From: Candidatus Woesearchaeota archaeon
GTDB taxonomy: Archaea; Nanobdellota; Nanobdellia; Woesearchaeales; WJKL01
NCBI GenBank assembly: GCA_014729145.1
Contig: WJKL01000051.1
Location: forward strand, 1 to 15,467
Direction: 5' to 3'
Length of the DNA stretch: 15,467 nucleotides
A program made the position numbers and the translations under genes. Positions 7,454-12,807 of the stretch are shown here, one piece after another. The notes under the pieces were generated by a model that worked only from the letters and a program-made list of their open reading frames with translations, ran no database searches and was not told the origin of the DNA. Position 1 is the first letter of the stretch; every line of letters starts with the position of its first letter.

Positions 7454-7483
7454 TACAAACCTTTGATAAAAATTAATACAAAC
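7438..7483 (+). repeat. Perfect 23-base tandem duplication across a gene end
   Basis: Bases 7438-7460 are repeated exactly and directly at 7461-7483, beginning CTTTGATAAAAATTA. The first copy contains the last four codons and the TAA of the 151-residue protein; the second is untranslated and ends just before the TATA element of the next gene. The exact identity points to a recent duplication, or to an assembly artefact. Confidence 0.95.
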
Positions 7484-7484
7484 A

Positions 7485-7494
7485 TTTATAAAAA
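7485..7494 (+). promoter_or_regulatory. TATA box of zinc-ribbon gene
   Basis: TTTATAAAAA is centred about 25 bases before the ATG at 7515, so the message should begin at or next to the start codon. Confidence 0.6.
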
Positions 7495-7514
7495 ACTTTT
7501 TTTATTCTTAAATT

Positions 7515-7781
7515 ATGAAATGCAGTAACTGCAAAAAAGAAGAGACCTGGCTTGAGATGATAGGTTCCAACTTTATCTGCCCCAGATGCCTGCAAAAGCA
7601 CAAGATTATTGGATTGGTTTTCAGGACAAACACAAAGGCATTCAAAAGGCTGATAAAAAAATTAAAGCCCAAAGATTACAGTGAATATATGAAAATAACC
7701 AGAAAACAGGTCGAATCTGCATTTGATTTGAGAAAATACGGCATAAAACTGAAGACAACCAACGTTGTTGAACTGGAATAA
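7515..7781 (+). CDS. Small zinc-ribbon protein
   Basis: This 88-residue protein begins with a four-cysteine zinc ribbon: C3-x2-C6 and C22-x2-C25 (CPRC). A basic helical part of about 60 residues follows, with KRLIKKLKPKDY and KITRKQVESAFDLRKYG. No family name is evident. Zinc ribbons of this size in archaea often bind nucleic acid or proteins in transcription or translation, but nothing here fixes the role. It has a promoter of its own and no Shine-Dalgarno, consistent with a leaderless message. Confidence 0.8.
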   Translation: MKCSNCKKEETWLEMIGSNFICPRCLQKHKIIGLVFRTNTKAFKRLIKKLKPKDYSEYMKITRKQVESAFDLRKYGIKLKTTNVVELE

Positions 7782-7793
7782 CTTTTTATATTA
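7782..7793 (+). promoter_or_regulatory. TATA box pointing to an ATG at 7813
   Basis: CTTTTTATATTA lies about 25 bases before the ATG at 7813 and about 80 bases before the ATG at 7869 that opens the uninterrupted frame. By the spacing seen at neighbouring genes, transcription should start at 7813. Confidence 0.55.
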
Positions 7794-7868
7794 TTTATTA
7801 TATCATATTATCATGACTATAGAGCTAAGAGAAGTGGAGTTTTTTTTGATGACATTGAATTAAATGAT

Positions 7869-8264
7869 ATGCTTGACAAAAAAAGATTAAAGCTTTTGAT
7901 AGATGTAAAAGAAAAGGAAATTCATCATGTTCTTTCAGGCAAACATCATGTAGATGAAGCTGTAATATATTTAAATAAAAAATTAAAAAGCAGGATAAAA
8001 GAAAAAGATATTGGAGATATCAGACCGGGCTATCTTGTTTCAGCCAAGGCTGTTATTGAAAACAAAACAGTCAAAGAAGTGATCATAGGAGGGGGCAGCT
8101 GGAAAATGCATACAATGAACAGACCGGAAAAAAATATTCACACCAGCAAACAATTTGAGAAAGCACTAAAGATATTCAATAAAGCGATGAGGTTAAGCGT
8201 ACAGCTGCATAAAGTCACACTCGTAGAAGATGTTACAGAACACGAATACATTATTCCTTCTTAA
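7869..8264 (+). CDS. Unknown protein whose N terminus is probably frameshifted in a T8 run
   Basis: The uninterrupted frame from ATG 7869 encodes 131 residues with no membrane segment. It reads like a small alpha/beta protein with His-rich patches (IHHVLSGKHHVDEA, WKMHTMN) and a Gly-rich turn (IIGGGSW). I do not recognise the family. The ATG has neither a Shine-Dalgarno nor a TATA box at leaderless distance. The well-placed ATG at 7813 starts MTIELREVEFF in another frame and stops at 7861-7863. A shift of one base within the eight T at 7840-7847 would join it to FDDIELND and the main frame, giving a 150-residue protein. The true product is therefore probably longer than the coordinates given. 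Confidence 0.65.
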   Translation: MLDKKRLKLLIDVKEKEIHHVLSGKHHVDEAVIYLNKKLKSRIKEKDIGDIRPGYLVSAKAVIENKTVKEVIIGGGSWKMHTMNRPEKNIHTSKQFEKALKIFNKAMRLSVQLHKVTLVEDVTEHEYIIPS

Positions 8265-8272
8265 AAATAAGA

Positions 8273-8764
8273 TTAACTCATTAAGATGCCCACACCTGTT
8301 CCGACAAGATAAGTTACAACTATTACTACAATAGCAATAAGCAGATGCTCTCCGATAACCTTCCATCTTGTCTTGTTCTGTATATCAGCCATAATATAGC
8401 TGTAAACCCCAATTATCAATAATCCCAAAACTATACTTATCACAGCAGCTGTCATAACATCAAGCAAAATAAAAGGTATCAAAAACAACAATGCGAATGC
8501 AAATTTGGATGCAAGCGTATAAAGGGTGGGTTTCCAAACTTTTTTCTCTCCTTCTGCTTCCTCGCTTACATGAATCCCAAAAGAATCAGACATTCCGTCA
8601 GCAACTGCGATAGAGACAATACCTGCAATAACTGCCAGCCTGCTTTTTGTAGCGGTTTCTAATCCGACTATCATACCTAAAACAGTAATAATTCCTGAGA
8701 TAAGTCCAAAACTAAACCCTTTTGAGATATCTCTGTCTTTAAACACACTCTTTTTAATCCTCAT
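8273..8764 (-). CDS. VIT1/CCC1-family membrane protein (probable metal ion transporter)
   Basis: From the ATG at 8764 the protein is 163 residues. It opens with RDISKGFSFGLISGIITVLGMIVGL, then AVIAGIVSIAVADGMSDSFG and the charged SEEAEGEKKVWKP loop, the arrangement of VIT1/CCC1 proteins, which carry iron or manganese. About five membrane helices follow to the end. The frame is open for 20 more codons to 8824, but those residues look uncharacteristic (LCLVKETYKYYLSC). The minus-strand TATA-like ATATAAATA at 8795-8787 is 27 bases from the 8764 ATG, so the shorter start is chosen. The metal specificity is not readable here. The gene ends 8 bases from the converging unknown gene. Confidence 0.78.
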   Translation of the reverse strand: MRIKKSVFKDRDISKGFSFGLISGIITVLGMIVGLETATKSRLAVIAGIVSIAVADGMSDSFGIHVSEEAEGEKKVWKPTLYTLASKFAFALLFLIPFILLDVMTAAVISIVLGLLIIGVYSYIMADIQNKTRWKVIGEHLLIAIVVIVVTYLVGTGVGILMS

Positions 8765-8786
8765 AATAACTGAACAGGATAGATAG

Positions 8787-8795
8787 TATTTATAT
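8787..8795 (-). promoter_or_regulatory. TATA box for the VIT1-like gene
   Basis: ATATAAATA on the minus strand lies inside the longer open frame and is centred about 27 bases before ATG 8764. This is the reason for choosing that start. Confidence 0.6.
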
Positions 8796-8826
8796 GTTTC
8801 TTTCACAAGGCATAAAAACCCCAAAC

Positions 8827-8874
8827 CTTATAAACTAAACTACACCCCCTAAATTATTAACAATCGGAGTTGAT
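8827..8874 (+). promoter_or_regulatory. Promoter and strong ribosome site of FKBP gene
   Basis: CTTATAAAC at 8827-8835 is a TATA element about 45 bases before the ATG. GGAGTTGAT at 8866-8874 differs from the archaeal consensus GGAGGTGAT at one base and sits 3 bases before the ATG at 8878. Unlike most genes here, this one has a leader with a strong Shine-Dalgarno, which suggests high expression. Confidence 0.65.
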
Positions 8875-8877
8875 AAC

Positions 8878-9339
8878 ATGTCAGTAAAGAAAGGAGATAA
8901 GATAAAGGTTGAATACACTGGAAAGCTTGAAAACGGCCAGGTATTTGACACATCTGAAGGAAAACAGCCTCTTGAATTTGAAGTAGGCGCCGGAAAGATC
9001 ATAAAAGGCTTTGACAATGCTGTCATCGGAATGAAAAAAGGTGAAGAAAAAGAGATTACTCTAAAGCCGGAAGAAGCTTACGGAGATCCAAATCCTAAAC
9101 TTCTTCAGAAGATACCAAGAGAAAAGCTTCCAGAGGGGAAAGAACCAAAGCAGGGAATGATGCTTGCTATGAAAACACCAGACGGAAGACAGGTTCCTGT
9201 AAAGATAAAAGAAGTTTCAGACAAGGATATAACGATTGATCTTAACCACCCGTTGGCTGGAAAAACTTTGAACTTTAAGATCAAGGTTGTAGATATAGGT
9301 TCTGGTTCTGAAGAACAGAAAGAAAAATCTGAAAAATAA
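8878..9339 (+). CDS. FKBP-type peptidyl-prolyl isomerase, SlyD-like
   Basis: This 153-residue cytosolic protein is a short archaeal FKBP of the SlyD type. The FKBP core is split: KIKVEYTGKLENGQVFDTS at the start, GKIIKGFDNAVIGMKKGE, then AYGDP. An inserted IF (chaperone) domain of about 50 residues follows, and DLNHPLAGKTLNFKIKVVDI, the SlyD hallmark, closes the core. It should catalyse prolyl cis-trans isomerisation and hold unfolded chains. The last 13 residues are a polar charged tail (GSGSEEQKEKSEK); no His-rich metal tail as in bacterial SlyD is present. Its neighbours are unrelated, and it has its own promoter and a T-rich end. Confidence 0.95.
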   Translation: MSVKKGDKIKVEYTGKLENGQVFDTSEGKQPLEFEVGAGKIIKGFDNAVIGMKKGEEKEITLKPEEAYGDPNPKLLQKIPREKLPEGKEPKQGMMLAMKTPDGRQVPVKIKEVSDKDITIDLNHPLAGKTLNFKIKVVDIGSGSEEQKEKSEK

Positions 9340-9366
9340 ATTTTATTTTTCTTCTAATTTTTTTTA
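9340..9366 (+). terminator. T-rich terminator after the FKBP gene
   Basis: The 24-base gap between the converging FKBP and acidic-protein genes is almost all T on the plus strand (T5 and T9 runs). This suits an archaeal terminator for the FKBP message. No hairpin is seen. Confidence 0.5.
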
Positions 9367-10029
9367 TTCTATATTTTTGAAAGGATCTTCAGGTTCTTCT
9401 TCATCAACGATCTTTTCTAGAGCAGGATTTTCTTCAACAAGCTCTGCTTCCTCTATCTCTTCATTATACATTGGACTTTCATAATCTATCTCTCCTGGAA
9501 AAGACGTATCCTGTCTTATAGTTTTTCTTGTTTTTCTTAAAGAATTTTCATCAGTCTCTTCAATTTCAAGTTCTCCAGCACCATCATTAAGAATCCTTTT
9601 TGTCCTTTCATGAAGATCAACAGTTTTATACCCCTTTTTGACCTCTTCAAGAAGGTCATCAGATTTTACATTCTTAAGGCCTTTTTTATTGTGATAAACA
9701 AAATCAGCTACATATTTATCATCTTTTAGATTGTCAATAACAATATATCCTGCTGTTTCTTCAATGCCTTCCACCAATATTTCTGCTTCCTTAACTCCGT
9801 TCCTTATTATAAGTTCATTTAATCCCTTAAATCTGTTAAATTTTAATATTGCTTTATAACCAGAATCATAACTAGCACTCGGTATATTTTCTTCATGAAA
9901 AAGCCTTTCTGATGGTTCTTCTTTTCTATATTTATTGGTAGCCTTTTCCCAGGTACTGCCATCTTTTTTCATAGCTTTAGCTATGTTTTTTATCTTATCT
10001 GGCTTTTTCCCCCATTTATTATCTTCCAT
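9364..10029 (-). CDS. Acidic protein of unknown function
   Basis: This 221-residue soluble protein has three regions: a basic N terminus (residues 1-45, GKKPDKIKNIAKAMKK), a middle that looks like a compact alpha/beta domain (about 57-150, with ILKFNRFKGLNELIIRNGVKEAEILVEG), and a strongly acidic, disorder-like tail (DEEEPEDPFKNIE). I do not recognise it. The opposite charges of head and tail suggest interaction with nucleic acid or a partner protein, but this is inference. Its promoter region was later pushed away from the divergent zinc-ribbon gene by insertion of a small mobile element. Confidence 0.75.
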   Translation of the reverse strand: MEDNKWGKKPDKIKNIAKAMKKDGSTWEKATNKYRKEEPSERLFHEENIPSASYDSGYKAILKFNRFKGLNELIIRNGVKEAEILVEGIEETAGYIVIDNLKDDKYVADFVYHNKKGLKNVKSDDLLEEVKKGYKTVDLHERTKRILNDGAGELEIEETDENSLRKTRKTIRQDTSFPGEIDYESPMYNEEIEEAELVEENPALEKIVDEEEPEDPFKNIE

Positions 10030-10057
10030 TTTATAGTAATTTTTCTATATGATAAAT

Positions 10058-10100
10058 AATATCTTTCTAGATATTAAATATTTAACGTTACTAGATAGTA
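10058..10100. promoter_or_regulatory. Two palindromes upstream of the acidic-protein gene
   Basis: AATATC-TTTCTA-GATATT at 10058-10075 is a perfect inverted repeat with 6-base arms. Its left edge touches the likely minus-strand TATA element (ATTATTTATC at 10060-10051), about 26 bases from the ATG. TACTA-GA-TAGTA at 10089-10100 is a second one, flanked by direct GTTAC copies. Either could be an operator; no regulator is known. Confidence 0.35.
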
Positions 10101-10121
10101 GTTACAACTATTTAAACCTTA

Positions 10122-10131
10122 TGGTTTTGTA
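10122..10131 (+). repeat. Left target site duplication
   Basis: TGGTTTTGTA directly borders the left end of the element and is copied exactly on its right side. Confidence 0.85.
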
Positions 10132-10273
10132 GGGTCTGTCCCAAAAGTCCTACTTCGCTGACCAAAACCCTAAACTAAAGTTTAGGAACTTGTTCAGCTA
10201 CGTCTGGCCATGCCTTGATTTGCTACGCAAATCTGCAGCAATTCAAGACACAGACGCATTATTGGGACAGACC
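10132..10273. mobile_element. MITE-like non-autonomous element with target site duplication
   Basis: A 142-base segment is bounded by perfect 12-base terminal inverted repeats, GGTCTGTCCCAA at 10133-10144 and TTGGGACAGACC at 10262-10273. It is flanked by a direct 10-base repeat TGGTTTTGTA (10122-10131 and 10274-10283), as expected of a target duplication. It is visibly richer in G+C than its surroundings and encodes no protein. The interior folds into two arms. One has GCTGA/TCAGC (10157-10161/10194-10198) enclosing the hairpin CCTAAACT-AA-AGTTTAGG. The other has CGTCTG/CAGACG (10201-10206/10251-10256) enclosing CTTGA/TCAAG and GATTTGC-TAC-GCAAATC. The transposase that would move it is not in this window. 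Confidence 0.88.
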
Positions 10274-10283
10274 TGGTTTTGTA
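10274..10283 (+). repeat. Right target site duplication
   Basis: TGGTTTTGTA begins at the base after the right terminal repeat. With AAAC beyond it, the original site reads GTTTT-GT-AAAAC, a small palindrome, so the element may prefer such targets. Confidence 0.85.
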
Positions 10284-10355
10284 AAACAGTTTTTTAACCA
10301 CCAACCAATAAATCTAAAACTTTAAATAACTCCTGAAAAATCCAAAATATATAAT

Positions 10356-10604
10356 ATGTTAAAAGCAGCAACCTCAGCAGTGATCAAAGAAAAACACCAG
10401 AATTCTATATGTATATACTGCGGTGCAAAAATCAAAGGCAGCTGGAAGATCAAGATAATCGATGGACTGGAAAGAGAAGTGGCTAAATGTGAAAAAGGCC
10501 ATAAGTTAAGGAAAAAAATAAATAAAAATCTGGATATAGACCAGTTTAAAAAAGTTCACTCCATTGACTGGGGAGAGCATATAGTGGTAAACACAAACTA
10601 TTAG
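10356..10604 (+). CDS. Small zinc-binding protein
   Basis: This 82-residue protein has a likely zinc site made of C19-x2-C22 (CIYCG) and C45 plus H49 (CEKGH), with a beta-rich stretch between them (WKIKIIDGLEREVAK). The rest is short and basic. It resembles the zinc ribbons of archaeal transcription or translation helpers, but no specific family is evident. A TATA-like CTTTAAATAA (10320-10329) lies about 31 bases before the ATG, so the leader is only a few bases. The stop overlaps the end of the converging secreted-protein gene by 4 bases. Confidence 0.75.
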   Translation: MLKAATSAVIKEKHQNSICIYCGAKIKGSWKIKIIDGLEREVAKCEKGHKLRKKINKNLDIDQFKKVHSIDWGEHIVVNTNY

Positions 10605-11026
10605 CTGAACCAGCTTGCGATTCTTCCAAACATGTTTGTAAAGAAAAACTTCACGCTTTTTCCAAAACCTACAGGATCCACTTTAATCTTTCCCTCTCCT
10701 TTTAGTTCATAAAATTTATCCAGCGGATTGTCTGCATCCATTATACTTTGAACTGTATTTCCGTTTTCCAGATACACTTTCATTGTTGCATTTTGTGTTT
10801 CTCCGGGTCCAATCTCTTTGAATACCCCTTCAGAAGTTATCGCATAACCAACTGGGGTTTCATCCATCAGATACGCATTGACAATTTCATCACCATACAT
10901 TGGAACTTCTCTTCCAATATAAGGTTTAACTGGTTCTTCAATCTTGCTGTATATTTCTGTACTGTTTTGTGCAAACACAAATGAACTCAGCAAAATAAGA
11001 AAAAATAGGCAAATAATTTTCTTCAT
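10601..11026 (-). CDS. Secreted protein of unknown function
   Basis: This 141-residue protein starts with a clear signal peptide: KK, then a hydrophobic core (IICLFFLILLSSFVFA), with likely cleavage before QNST. The mature part is about 120 residues and lacks Cys. It has two visible sections: YAITSEGVFKEIGPGETQNATMKVYLE, and NPLDKFYELKGEGKIKVDPVGFGKSVKFFFTNMF. The second reminds me of a group of small DPANN secreted proteins and distantly of SCP2-like domains, but I cannot confirm either. An AGGAGGT site ends 7 bases before the ATG and overlaps the upstream gene's stop region, so it is coupled to the Cys-rich gene before it. Confidence 0.8.
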   Translation of the reverse strand: MKKIICLFFLILLSSFVFAQNSTEIYSKIEEPVKPYIGREVPMYGDEIVNAYLMDETPVGYAITSEGVFKEIGPGETQNATMKVYLENGNTVQSIMDADNPLDKFYELKGEGKIKVDPVGFGKSVKFFFTNMFGRIASWFS

Positions 11027-11030
11027 TTTA

Positions 11031-11037
11031 ATACCTC
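11031..11037 (-). promoter_or_regulatory. Strong Shine-Dalgarno between two genes
   Basis: AGGAGGT on the minus strand starts within two bases after the TAA of the Cys-rich gene and precedes the secreted-protein ATG by a short AT-rich spacer. It shows that the two genes form one transcript with internal initiation. Confidence 0.7.
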
Positions 11038-11038
11038 C

Positions 11039-11239
11039 TTATTTTTTAAGATGAATCTCACAAAATTTTTCAAAGCTTCTGTCAAATGTCTTTTCAACAT
11101 CCTCAGGAAAGCAGCATGCAGGCAGCTCCTTTTTTGACAGATGATAGCTTAAGCACTCGCAGCACTTTCCCTTCTTTTCACACCCAGGATATGTACAGGA
11201 GCATTTTTCTCTGTTCTCGTCGATATCGCACTCAATCAT
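11039..11239 (-). CDS. Cysteine-rich DUF6485-like protein
   Basis: This 66-residue cytosolic protein has nine cysteines among its first 43 residues (C4, C13, C15, C20, C26, C27, C29, C42, C43). It shows CSCTYPGCEKKGKCCECL, followed by YHLSKKELPACCFPED and EKTFDRSFEKF. This order, CxCTYxxCxxxGKCCxC then LPxCxFP then TxDRSxxxF, is that of DUF6485, a small family of unknown role that probably binds metal. It is the first gene of a two-gene unit with the secreted protein. The best TATA candidates are AT-rich stretches at about 11251-11260 and 11275-11285; neither spacing is ideal. Confidence 0.8.
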   Translation of the reverse strand: MIECDIDENREKCSCTYPGCEKKGKCCECLSYHLSKKELPACCFPEDVEKTFDRSFEKFCEIHLKK

Positions 11240-11300
11240 TTTAATGTCAATTATATAATGATTAGAACAATTTTAGAGTATTTAAAACTTTTCCATTAAG

Positions 11301-11310
11301 TTTATAAATA
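11301..11310 (+). promoter_or_regulatory. TATA box of the winged-helix gene
   Basis: TTTATAAATA is centred 26 bases before the ATG at 11331 with no Shine-Dalgarno between, a clean leaderless promoter. Confidence 0.65.
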
Positions 11311-11330
11311 ACTCATCATTAACATCATCT

Positions 11331-11525
11331 ATGGGACAGCAAGATATTTACGATTTTTTGAAAGGAAACAAAAGGAAATGGTTTACTAGTAAAGAGATAA
11401 GCAATAAACTTGAGGTATCAATTGGTTCTGTAACAAACTGCCTAAGAAAATTAAGGATAAGAAGAGCAGTAAATTTCAGAAGTTCTCAAAACAGAAACCA
11501 GTTTGAATACAAATTTAAGAAATGA
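11331..11525 (+). CDS. Small winged helix-turn-helix regulator
   Basis: This 64-residue protein is essentially one winged helix: a first helix (QDIYDFLKGN), a helix-turn-helix at about 18-44 (FTSKEISNKLEVSIGSVTNCLRKL), and a short wing (RRAVNFRSSQNRNQFEYKF). It should bind DNA, probably as a dimer. Its stop overlaps the start of a 56-residue membrane protein in an ATGA junction, so the two are made together, which is a hint that the membrane partner controls or anchors it. No ligand domain is present. Confidence 0.82.
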   Translation: MGQQDIYDFLKGNKRKWFTSKEISNKLEVSIGSVTNCLRKLRIRRAVNFRSSQNRNQFEYKFKK

Positions 11526-11692
11526 ATTATCTCCAGATAACTGCAATAATATCTATAATAATTGTTATAGTTAACCTAGTTTTGTTTGTCTTGAATCTGA
11601 TAACCCCTTTTTTGTTTTGGATGGTCATCCTGGCAGCTGCACTGTTTGCCTGGTTTGGTGTTCCAAAACTTAAGAAAAACAATAAAAACTAA
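11522..11692 (+). CDS. 56-residue membrane protein coupled to the regulator
   Basis: ATG 11522 overlaps the regulator stop (ATGA), and the frame runs to TAA 11690-11692. The product has two membrane helices, about residues 4-26 (QITAIISIIIVIVNLVLFVL) and 30-48 (FLFWMVILAAALFAWFGVP), and a basic end (KLKKNNKNK-like). No family is recognised. The coupling and the sound hydrophobic pattern support a real gene. Confidence 0.65.
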   Translation: MNYLQITAIISIIIVIVNLVLFVLNLITPFLFWMVILAAALFAWFGVPKLKKNNKN

Positions 11693-11755
11693 AAATTCTT
11701 CATTTTTCCCCAAAAAACAGATAAATTATTAAAATAGCCTAAACTAACTAAGAAA

Positions 11756-12526
11756 ATGGTATCAATACTGCAGGCAATCATCCTTGGAATAGTTCAGGGA
11801 ATAACAGAGTGGCTTCCTATCTCATCATCAGGCCACTTGGTCTTGTTCCAAAAATTATTTGGAATTCAGCCCCCTGTCTTGTTTGATATAATACTTCATA
11901 TAGGAAGTTTGATTGTGGTTTTCATCGTTTTCTGGAAAGACATAGTAAAATTAGCCAAAGGATTGATAAAAAAAGAAAAAGCGTCCTGGATTTATTTATC
12001 TAAATTATTGATAGCATCTATACCTATCGCTTTGGTCGGATTCTTTCTGAATGGGTTTATAAAATCAATATTTCACAGCACAAAAACAGTAGGTTTTTCC
12101 CTTTTGTTTACTGCTTTGCTCCTTTATATTTCAAAATATCCTAAAAAGAAAAACAGATCTATAACTTTCAAAAACACATTCATCATGGGAATCTTTCAGT
12201 CTTTGGCAATCCTTCCAGGGGTTTCAAGATCAGGCTCAACAATCTCAGCTGGTCTTTTGCAGGGAGCAAAAAGACAGGAAACAGCAAGATTCTCTTTTCT
12301 TTTGTTTATTCCTGCGATACTTGGAGCCACAGTCATGGAAATAACCACTTTAAGCCAGATAAACGGTAATTTGACAGCACTGATAATCGGAACAGTCTTT
12401 GCGATAATCGCAGGAGTTCTGTCATTAAAACTGCTGTTAAAGATAATAAACAAAAACAAGTTCCAGTATTTCAGTATTTACTGCCTGATCTTGGGAATAA
12501 TACTCCTTTTCATTGCTTATGCATAA
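11756..12526 (+). CDS. uppP: UppP/BacA-type polyprenyl-diphosphate phosphatase
   Basis: This 256-residue integral membrane protein carries both signature regions of the UppP family: GIVQGITEWLPISSSGHLV at 11-29 with Glu18, Ser23 to His27, and PGVSRSGST at 154-162 with Arg158, followed by ARFSFLLFIPAILGA. Bacterial UppP removes a phosphate from undecaprenyl diphosphate to recycle the cell-wall carrier lipid. In an archaeon without peptidoglycan the substrate is probably a dolichyl or other isoprenyl diphosphate released during glycan transfer, which connects it to the Dpm1-GtrA and GT39-like genes, although they lie 9 kb away. An AT-rich TATA-like stretch at 11722-11735 precedes the ATG by about 27 bases. 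Confidence 0.93.
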   Translation: MVSILQAIILGIVQGITEWLPISSSGHLVLFQKLFGIQPPVLFDIILHIGSLIVVFIVFWKDIVKLAKGLIKKEKASWIYLSKLLIASIPIALVGFFLNGFIKSIFHSTKTVGFSLLFTALLLYISKYPKKKNRSITFKNTFIMGIFQSLAILPGVSRSGSTISAGLLQGAKRQETARFSFLLFIPAILGATVMEITTLSQINGNLTALIIGTVFAIIAGVLSLKLLLKIINKNKFQYFSIYCLILGIILLFIAYA

Positions 12527-12533
12527 TTTATAT

Positions 12534-12577
12534 ATTACCGAAAACTTATATTAAGACTTTATCTATTTTAAGGTAAT
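12534..12577 (+). promoter_or_regulatory. Promoter and candidate operator of first RHH gene
   Basis: ATTACC at 12534-12539 precedes the TATA-like CTTATATTA (12545-12553). An inverted GGTAAT lies at 12572-12577, immediately before the ATG at 12579. The two arms therefore bracket the promoter, as expected of an autoregulatory operator. The same ATTACC stands before the TATA box of the second RHH gene. Confidence 0.45.
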
Positions 12578-12578
12578 A

Positions 12579-12725
12579 ATGGGAAAATACAAAAATGTTG
12601 CACTGCCTTCTGACCTTGTTGAACGAATAGATTCAGTTATAAAAAACTCTAAAATGGGATACAAAACAAGAGGGGAGTTTGTAAAAGAAGCAATAAGAAA
12701 TTCCCTGAAACAATTTTCTGAATAA
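12579..12725 (+). CDS. Ribbon-helix-helix DNA-binding protein (48 residues)
   Basis: The protein fits the minimal ribbon-helix-helix fold: strand YKNVALP (4-10), helix A from Asp12 to about Asn23 (DLVERIDSVIKN), the turn MGYKTRGEF, and helix B to about residue 45 (VKEAIRNSLKQ). Such proteins act as dimers and bind operators through the paired strands, often controlling their own genes. There is no second domain or toxin partner. It is about half identical to the product of the next gene, including LP-D, GYK-RGEF-KEA and RN, so the two are tandem paralogues that might form mixed dimers. The predicted message is leaderless. Confidence 0.85.
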   Translation: MGKYKNVALPSDLVERIDSVIKNSKMGYKTRGEFVKEAIRNSLKQFSE

Positions 12726-12732
12726 TTCTCTA

Positions 12733-12788
12733 TATGTGGAGTATACATAACCCATCTGTGAATCCATTACCAAAAAAGGTTTTATATC
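12733..12788 (+). promoter_or_regulatory. Promoter and candidate operators of second RHH gene
   Basis: TATGT-GGAGTAT-ACATA at 12733-12749 is an imperfect palindrome. ATTACC follows at 12766-12771, then the TATA-like TTTTATATC at 12780-12788, about 24 bases before the ATG at 12808. The ATTACC-to-ATG distance (42 bases) nearly equals that at the first gene (45). Confidence 0.45.
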
Positions 12789-12807
12789 TCAATTATATTG
12801 TAAATAT

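Noticed and set aside
8765..8824. Longer N terminus for the VIT1-like protein
   Set aside because: The 20 extra codons contain the likely TATA box and do not look like the family; ATG 8764 is at the expected leaderless distance.
10132..10273. Structured RNA gene or rho-independent terminator
   Set aside because: The hairpins are strong, but the inverted ends plus an exact flanking direct repeat are better explained by an inserted mobile element; no T run follows the hairpins.
11756..12526. Evidence for a peptidoglycan wall (bacterial origin)
   Set aside because: UppP homologues also occur in archaea, and every other signal in the window is archaeal; a role in isoprenyl-phosphate recycling suffices.
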